Shown piece after piece: positions 23,226-64,000 of a stretch of DNA of 64,000 bases; within the stretch, counting starts at the first letter, position 1, and every line of letters begins with the position of its first letter. The translations under genes and the position numbers were made by a program. The stretch covers positions 466,575,642 through 466,639,641 of the forward strand of contig NC_133666.1 of the NCBI RefSeq assembly GCF_037893015.1, in the 5' to 3' direction. Below the pieces are notes generated by a model, which searched no databases, had not been told where the DNA came from, and saw only the letters and a list, made by a program, of their open reading frames with translations. The DNA is from Macrotis lagotis (lineage: Eukaryota > Chordata > Mammalia > Peramelemorphia > Peramelidae).

Positions 23226-24666
23226 TATTGGGGGAGGGGGAGACAGAGACAGAGACAGACACAGACACAGAGACAGAGACAGAGACATAGAGATAGAGAA
23301 AGACAGAGGCAGAGACAGAGAGACTGAATCAGAGAGAGGAGAGGAGAAGGAGGAATAGAAGTAATAGTAGAGAGAAACAGAAGCAGAAGGAGAAACAAGA
23401 AGAAGAGGAGAAAAAAGGACAAGGAGAAGAAGGAGGATGAGGAGGATGAGGAGAAAGGAGCAGAAAAGAAAGAAGAAACAGTAGAAGAAGAGGAAGAAGA
23501 AAAAAGAAGACGAGGAAGAAGAGGAGGAAGGACAAGGAGAAAGGAGGAGGAGAAAAGAAGAAGAGGAAGAAGAAACAGAAGAAAGAAGAAGAAAAAGAAG
23601 AGGAAGAGGAAGAAGAGGGAGGAAAGAAAGAAGAAAGAAGAAGAGGAAGAAGAAGGAAGAGGAAGAGGAGGAAGAAGAAAGAAGAGGAAGAAGAAGAAAG
23701 GGAGGTGGAGAAGAGGAAGAAGAGAAAGAAGAGAAGGAAGAAGAAGAGGAAGAAGAGAAAGAAGAGGAGGAGGAGGAGGAGGAGAAGGAGGAGGAAACAA
23801 GTTTGGGAGAGGATAAAGGGAGGAAGGCAGGGAGGAGGAGAGGGCGGAAAGGAGGAAGGGGGAAGGAAGGGAGGGGAAGAGGGAGGAGGGGAGGGGGAGA
23901 GGGAGGAGGGGGGAAGGAGGGGAGGAGGGGGAAGGAGGGGAAGAAGGAGGGGGGAGAGGGAGGAGGGGAGGGGGAGAGGGAGGAGGGGAGGAGGGAGGAG
24001 CAGGGAAGGAGGGGAGGAGGGGGAAGGAGGGGAGGAGGAGAAGAAGGAGGGGGAGAGGGAGGAGGGGAGGGGGAGAGGGAGGAGGGGGAAGGAGGGGAGG
24101 GGGAGAGGGAGGAGGGGGAAGGAGGGGAGGGGGGAGAGGGAGGAGAGGGAGGAGGGGAGGAGGGGGAAGGAGGGGAGAGGGAGGAGAGGAAGGAGGGGAG
24201 GAGGAGGGAAGGGAGGAGGGGGAAGGAGGGGAGGGGGAGAGGAAGGAGGGGAGGAGGAGGGAAGGGAGGAGGGGGAAGGAGGGGAGGGGGAGAGGAAGGA
24301 GGGGAGGAGGGGAGGAGGGGAGGAGGGGGAAGAGGGGAGAGGGGGAGAGGGAGGGAGGGAGGAGAGGGAGGAGGGGAGAGGGAGGAGCGGGGAAGGAGGG
24401 GGGAGGGGGAAGGAGGGGAGGAGGGGAAGGGGGAGGGGAGAGGGGAGGAGGGGAGGAGGGGAAGGAGGAGAGGGAGGAGGGGAAGGAGGAGGGGGAGGAG
24501 GGGGGAGGAGGGGAGGAGGGGAAGGAGGGGAGGAGGGGAGAGGGAGGAGGGGGAGGAGGGGGGGGAGGGGGAGGAGGGGAGAAGGAGGAGGGGAGAAGGA
24601 GGAGGGGGAGGAGGGGGAGGAGGGGGAGGAGGGGGAGGAGGGGGAGGAGGGGAGGAGGGAGGGAGG
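23226..24666 (+). repeat. 1.44-kb polypurine (GA/GGA/GGGA) tract
   Basis: The + strand is almost purely A and G. It begins with GACAGA-rich sequence holding some C and T (to about 23430), then GAA/AGG sequence, and from about 23810 dense GGAGG and GGGGA units. Only a handful of pyrimidines occur between 23815 and 24660. Lack of T removes all stop codons in the + frames, which is why very long but meaningless open frames appear on both strands. The tract ends at the RAB12 CpG island. Such tracts can form triplex (H-DNA) and G-quadruplex structures; that is inferred here. Confidence 0.95.
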
Positions 24667-24741
24667 GGCCAGAAGAGCACGCGGCGCCGCTCAGCCCTGG
24701 CCCCCCCGTGCGGCGCCCTGGCCCCGGCTCCGTCCTCCCAG

Positions 24742-24758
24742 GCGCCAGGGGGCGCTGG
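24742..24758 (+). promoter_or_regulatory. CTCF-like core motif
   Basis: GCGCCAGGGGGCGCTGG fits the central CTCF consensus (CCAGGGGGCGC) very well and lies about 370 bp upstream of the RAB12 ATG. Binding is inferred. Confidence 0.55.
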
Positions 24759-24925
24759 CTCCCCGCTCTCGCCGGCTCCGCGGCCGGGCCGGCCCCTCCC
24801 GCCGGCTCGGCGGCTCTGTGCCCGCCCCCCCGCGCCCCTCCCGGGGCTCGGCCCCCTTCCTGCCCCTCCTCGTCCGGGATGTTGCTGCCGCTGCTGCGGA
24901 GTAGCTGCTTCCCTTCTTCCTCTCC

Positions 24926-24956
<31 letters not shown>

Positions 24957-25128
24957 GCGGCCTCGGGGAGCCGGCCGGCGGGGCAGCTGCTGCCCGGAGC
25001 CCGCGGGGCGGCGGGGCCGGAGGAGCCGGAGGAGCCGGGGGCCCGAGGAGCGCCGGCGGCGGCGGCGGGAGCCGGAGGCGGCGGGGCCGGAGGCCGGGGG
25101 CCGGGCCCGGGGGGCGCCGTATGTGTCC

Positions 25129-59611
<34,483 letters not shown>

Positions 59612-59742
59612 TTTGCTTCTTTAGGGACAGAGTAAAAAAGAATCTTGGGAAGGGAGAAGAGTACCTGTTCGACTCTGCACTACAATCATTTTGACAATTT
59701 CATGTCGCACTTTGTTATCCAAGTCAGAACTACATACTAACC

Positions 59743-59750
59743 TGTAAATA
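59743..59750 (+). promoter_or_regulatory. Pumilio-response-like motif
   Basis: TGTAAATA, an exact match to the PUF consensus TGTANATA, in the proximal RAB12 3' UTR. Single-motif evidence only. Confidence 0.4.
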
Positions 59751-60045
59751 TGCAAATACTTAATCCTGTTTAGGATTTCACTATGTTCCACATGTCCCCA
59801 CACCCACATTTGTATATTTCCCTCATTATCTCAGTGTTATAAATATTGTGTAGGCACTGGGGAAACGGCAGTACTCCTGATGTAAAGGAGGGAAGAAATG
59901 AAATCTATAATACTTCAGATAAATGTTTTAATAGTTCTTGTCAATTATATTAAAATGGCAGAAATTATTCTGGTATGAAGAGAGCATTTGGTGCTTTGCT
60001 ACCTTATTTTAAAGATAAATTTGTAAAAACTGAAGAATTTTTTTG

Positions 60046-60051
60046 AATAAA
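60046..60051 (+). terminator. RAB12: Proximal polyadenylation signal
   Basis: AATAAA followed 15-30 bp later by a T-rich stretch (60069-60080), which suits cleavage near 60065. Gives a 3' UTR of about 450 nt. Confidence 0.7.
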
Positions 60052-60744
60052 GCTTCCATAAGTCATGTTTTTTTTTCCTTTATTCAAAAGACTTTTTCAG
60101 CTGTAGCATCTTTGTAGCATTGGAGCAGTTCTACAGTAAAGCAAAAATCCATTTGATTTCCATCCTTTTAAAATATTTATTAATAGTATGTTAATAATGA
60201 TAGCATAACACTAGTGTTAGAAATATTAAGCTTGACTTCGACCTAAGATAGCAATATTGCTGTCACAGTTTCTTAATGAACAGACTATATACCATACTTT
60301 TAAGAACCACAGAGAGCAAGTAAAAAGAAATGTATTTGAGAATGTTACAGATGTTAAAATAACACTGTTGTCCTAAGCAAATCCTGTTTAAAGGAATTTT
60401 TTGAAGATACTTTCCTATATCAAGGAACATATATGTATTTGCCTGATATCTTGGTCCTTTTTAATGGTAGAAACAAACAACAACAACAAAAACCTTTTTT
60501 TTTTTAAGTGAAGCTTATGATCTGTCCAGTATATACTGTATTCTATTTTTGGGGGGGGGGGAGGTTGGTTGGGAGGAGGGGAGTCTGATAATGAATTTGT
60601 GAACTCTATCTTTGGTATATCTTTTATTAAGCTGCACTTTGTTTAGTTAAAGTAAATAAGTAGTAACATATTTGAATAACTTCGAGTGTCTTGAATGTCG
60701 TGGCATTGAAACACATTGTGGTCTTTCTAAACTAATGAAGTCCA

Positions 60745-60750
60745 AATAAA
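60745..60750 (+). terminator. RAB12: Distal polyadenylation signal
   Basis: AATAAA followed by GT-rich TTGTTTGTGTTTATG (60779-60793). The likely end of the long transcript is near 60770. A further AATAAA at 60961 is less well placed. Confidence 0.7.
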
Positions 60751-61009
60751 ATTTTGTATTTATGAATGACAATGGAATTGTTTGTGTTTATGATAAAATG
60801 TGTATATAGAGTGAAGGCTACGTGAAAACATCCTTTATGAAGGACACTTTTTGTATTTGAAATGTTTTATACAGAAAAATAGTAGTTCAAGTAAGCCATA
60901 GATGTATGCACTAATATTTCAAAATATCTGTAATTGCATTGAGTACTTCTTTCACCTATTAATAAACTTAACAACCAGCCCCTGGAGAGATTCTGTGACT
61001 GAAAAAGTC

Positions 61010-63135
61010 ATCCCCTGGTGGTGAATTCTCTCTTCTGGTTCCAACCTGCCTTCCCAATATCGTTACAGTCATCACTCCCTTTGGCTCATTCTTGCTGTTC
61101 CTCACATACAATACTCCATTTCCCATCTCCACGCCTTTTCCCAGAGTGCCCCCTTTACCCTTAACAGTACCTGGTTTCCTTTAAAGCTCATCTTGAATGC
61201 TGGCTTCTCTAAGGCTTCTTTTGATCACCCCCTGCCAGCACCTTCTCCCCAAAGATCATGTGTTTATTTTGCACGTTTCTGTGTGTGCTTACATGTATGC
61301 ACATCACATCCTCTCCCCTTCCCTCTCTCTCTAGAATGGAAGCTCTTGGAGGGAAGGAAACTATTTCACTTGTCTTTGTAACCCCAGTACACCCAGAATA
61401 TTGCCTTACTAAACGCTTGATGAATAACACCTTGGTGTCATCCTTGACTCTTCACTCTCATTCTCAACATATACCAAATCAGTTGCCAAATTTTGTCACA
61501 TTCTTCTCCACATCATTACTCAGATATTCCTTTCACTCACGGCTACATGAAGCCCTCTTCATTTCTAACCTAGTTTCCTCCTAAATAGTCTCTCCCTCTC
61601 CCCCCAAGAGTCTCGTCATTTAGACCCATTCCCCCCCACCCAAGCTGTTAAAGTGACTTACCAAAGAACAGATCTCACTCAGTCTCCTCTAGAATCAACT
61701 ACAAACCCTGTTTGGCATTTAAAGCTCTTCCCAGCTGGTTTCCTCCTATTTTACAACAAACTGCCAACCTGATTACAAGGCTGAGGTTTGGATAGAAGAA
61801 AAGAAGCAAGGCAGGTGCTTCCGTCATGTGTGTCTTCTGCCTGATCTCCAGCCTTGGGAAAAGTAGTCCTTTCCTGTCTCCTGCTTTTAAGGTGAAGGGA
61901 GAGAGAGACTTCATTCAGTTTCCAGCCTGGTCTCCTTCCCTGAGGAAAGGAGAATTATCAACACTTCTGCTTCAAATTCTTGCTCCTCCCAAATGTCCAT
62001 CCTGAGACTGTAATACTGTTGACTTGAAAATCTTTCTAACTTTTTCACAGAATGATTAATAATTTCTTCGTGGTCATACCCTCTCAGTAATTCTGAATCC
62101 CCACAGATCATCATCCAAATCCCATTTCCCACTACTGATTCCTTTTCCCATTTTCCTCAAACCTTCCTTCCCCAAAGTCTCGAAATCTACCAGATGTGCC
62201 ATGTTCCTATGTTCCATAGGCACCAGATTCTTTCATTTTATTTCTTTCCCACTCCTAAGTCCCAGTGGTCTGGTTCACACTGAGATCTGAGTTTTCTCCA
62301 GATGATATAGCAGCCTCCTTGGCCACCCTTAATAGAACTGGTTGTACTTTTACTCACAGGTCACTTTGGGGGAATTGGAGTACTTTTTACCCTTTTCTAA
62401 TTCCAAGTATTATCGTCATTACTCAATAACTTCCTTTGGGGTTCATGCAATACATATCTACTACCCAATCCAAATCCTGTTAGCTATTCCTTTTCTATAG
62501 AAGTATAGGACAAATATTTCTTCCTTATTGAATTCTGTATTCTACCTTCTCTCTCCTCTAACCCTTGCCTTCAAACGGGGGAGTTAAACCTAGATTCAAC
62601 CCACTTATTTCCCAGGGCCTACTCTTCCACCTAACCTCAGGCACACACAGAGATGGTCATGCTCTTGATTTTGCCATCACCCACCTCCACGTTCATGAAC
62701 TCTGTTAGACCCTAGTGCAAGCCCTCATCTCATACCTAGTCTATTGTAAGAACCTGCTGGTGGGTCAGCTCTCCACAAATCTGTTCTCTCTCCAGTCCAT
62801 TCTTCATTCAGCAGCCAGAGATTCTTCTAAATCACAGAATTGATCATATCTTTCCTCCTACTCAATATGCTACTACAGTCGAGTCCTCACTTCTACTTCC
62901 TCTATTTTCTGTATTTATTCCTTCAAGTCCTTAATAAGTTCCTATTCAAGTCCTATTTCTGATATATTCTGCCTCTCTGTCCCTGATCTAATCATTTAAT
63001 TTTTTAGTGCTTTAGGCAGCTCTCACTAAGTTATAGCATCAATTAATCATTTTTATGTTTCTGGGCAGTAGTAAGCCCTGTAAATATATATGATTGTGGT
63101 TTTGAATCTCAAGAGCTTAGCAAGGTGTTTGGCAG
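61010..63135 (+). repeat. Several L2 LINE fragments, plus orientation
   Basis: 61010-61430: 3' region ('gttcctcacatacaatactccatttcccatctccacgcc...agaatggaagctcttggagggaaggaaactatttc'). 61431-61780: an RT C-terminal piece ('ttggtgtcatccttgactcttcactctcattctcaacatataccaaatcagttgcc'). 62220-62700: endonuclease-like. 62700-63000: another RT piece ('cctagtgcaagccctcatctcatacctagtctattgtaagaacc'). The order shows more than one L2 copy or rearrangement. Frames here are decayed. Confidence 0.65.
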
Positions 63136-63169
63136 ACACTTAAATTTTTTAAATTTCATTTTATTCATA

Positions 63170-63640
63170 TATAATTCTGCAAAATAGAGAGTAATGTGGG
63201 GAGAAAGGCATTAAGCACTGGTCAAAGGCAATGCTTTTGAGTTGAATCTTGAAGGAAACTAGCGATTCATAGAGGCTGGGTTTTCCACACATGGGAGATG
63301 GGAAATAGAATGGCATGTCTAAAGAGCTATAAGATAAGCAGTTTGGCTGTACCCTGATGAGTACAAAAGATGGAGTTTGTAATTGGCCTGGAAAGATAGG
63401 TGGGAACCAGATTGTGAAAGGCTTTTAATGCCAGGGGTGTTTGATCCCTAAAGAAAACAGCTATTGAAGTTCATTTGATCCAGGATTGATCTAGTCAGAC
63501 TTGGAACTCTAAGGAAAATCATTTTGGTAGTTTGGAGAGCAGATTGGAGTGGGGCAATCCATAAGACTTGAGGAGAGATTAGATTAATTCAATAACTAGT
63601 TCACTTGAGCAAGACCTGACTGTAGTGAATAAAATAGGGT
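63170..63640 (-). repeat. L2 LINE fragment
   Basis: 'tttgagttgaatcttgaaggaaactagcg', 'gggaaccagattgtgaaaggcttttaatgccagg', 'ctagtcagacttggaactctaaggaaaatcattttggtag' and 'gcagattggagtggggc' are in L2 antisense order. Confidence 0.65.
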
Positions 63641-63842
63641 AGTGACTGCCTAAGTGGATAAAAAGAGACAATTTTGAAAGATGTGGAGGTAGGAATAACA
63701 AGATCTGTCAAATGATTGAATAAATGGAGTAAGGGAGAGGGGAGAGTTGAGAATGTGCTCATTTGCACTGTAAAAAGAGCTTCCTCTTGAAAGTTCCCTA
63801 CACCAGTAAAGTCTAGAACAAAAAAAAAATCTTGTGATACCA

Positions 63843-63888
63843 AATTACTGCAAGATATTGAATTGGCATTCAATATCTTGCAGTAATT
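63843..63888. repeat. Perfect 20-bp inverted repeat (hairpin)
   Basis: AATTACTGCAAGATATTGAA (63843-63862) and its exact complement (63869-63888) are separated by TTGGCA. A T run follows at 63891-63896. No mismatches, in a region of otherwise old sequence. Confidence 0.95.
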
Positions 63889-64000
63889 CCTTTTTTAATT
63901 ATGATCATTTGGTCTATTTCTTTTTTTATCATCCACTTACTGACTTATTAGCAACTTCAAAAAAATGGCAAATTAAAAAAAATTCTTGCAACAAAATGAT

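Larger units (their letters stand above)
59612..60770 (+). other. RAB12: RAB12 3' UTR (longest form inferred)
   Basis: Runs from the TGA to just past the second polyadenylation signal. Includes a Pumilio-type TGTAAATA at 59743-59750 and a G-rich run at 60551-60582. No repeat insertion is recognised inside it. The end point is inferred from AATAAA plus the GT-rich element that follows. Confidence 0.7.

Overview
The window looks like a marsupial autosomal segment, probably Australian (Australidelphia). The evidence is the dense set of tRNA-headed SINEs that open with GGGGCGGCTAGGTGGCGCAG and end in a TTAATAATTACCTAGCTGTGTGG...CCTTGCAAAAA type body and tail. This matches my memory of marsupial WSINE1-type elements. 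They sit with RTE, L1/HAL1, L2, MIR/THER-type and CR1/L3 elements. No alignment could be run, so family names rest on recognition by eye.

There is one host protein-coding gene, RAB12, on the + strand. It has six coding exons (25129-25360, 45942-46002, 55378-55516, 56817-56906, 57481-57585, 59498-59611). All introns are GT-AG, phases agree, and the exons join to 741 nt, which is 246 aa plus stop. Exon 1 lies in a CpG island (about 24667-25735). Directly upstream is a roughly 1.44-kb strand-asymmetric purine tract (23226-24666). The 3' UTR carries two good polyadenylation signals (60046 and 60745).

Layout: 1-549 is the edge of an endogenous retrovirus (minus-oriented LTR plus leader). 550-3939 is unique sequence with old L2 and MIR pieces. 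3940-8053 is a decayed RTE LINE with a nested SINE. 8054-9310 is an L1 ORF2 remnant on the minus strand. 12839-15538 is a complete HAL1-like half-LINE with a 16-bp target-site duplication, inserted into an older L2 tail. 18558-18805 is a short RTE-related non-autonomous element. 20406-21145 is a SINE split by a solo LTR. 23226-25735 is the purine tract and RAB12 promoter/exon 1. 25361-45941 is intron 1, rich in L2, L1 and SINE copies with a 7SL RNA pseudogene and a CR1/L3 copy. 46003-59497 is the remaining introns, with many SINEs clustered around exons 4-6. 60770-64000 is downstream L2 sequence and one perfect short hairpin.

I found no new multi-gene system, no CRISPR array, no tRNA or rRNA gene and no second host gene. 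The less ordinary signals are retrotransposition products: a SINE that carried its neighbour's 5' flank, a SINE with three 5' heads, and a SINE dimer with an internal inversion. To these I add the purine tract against the RAB12 promoter, a CTCF-like motif in the promoter, an in-frame 150-bp tandem duplication in the RTE, the nested HAL1, and two antisense stretches that look as if they were once coding.
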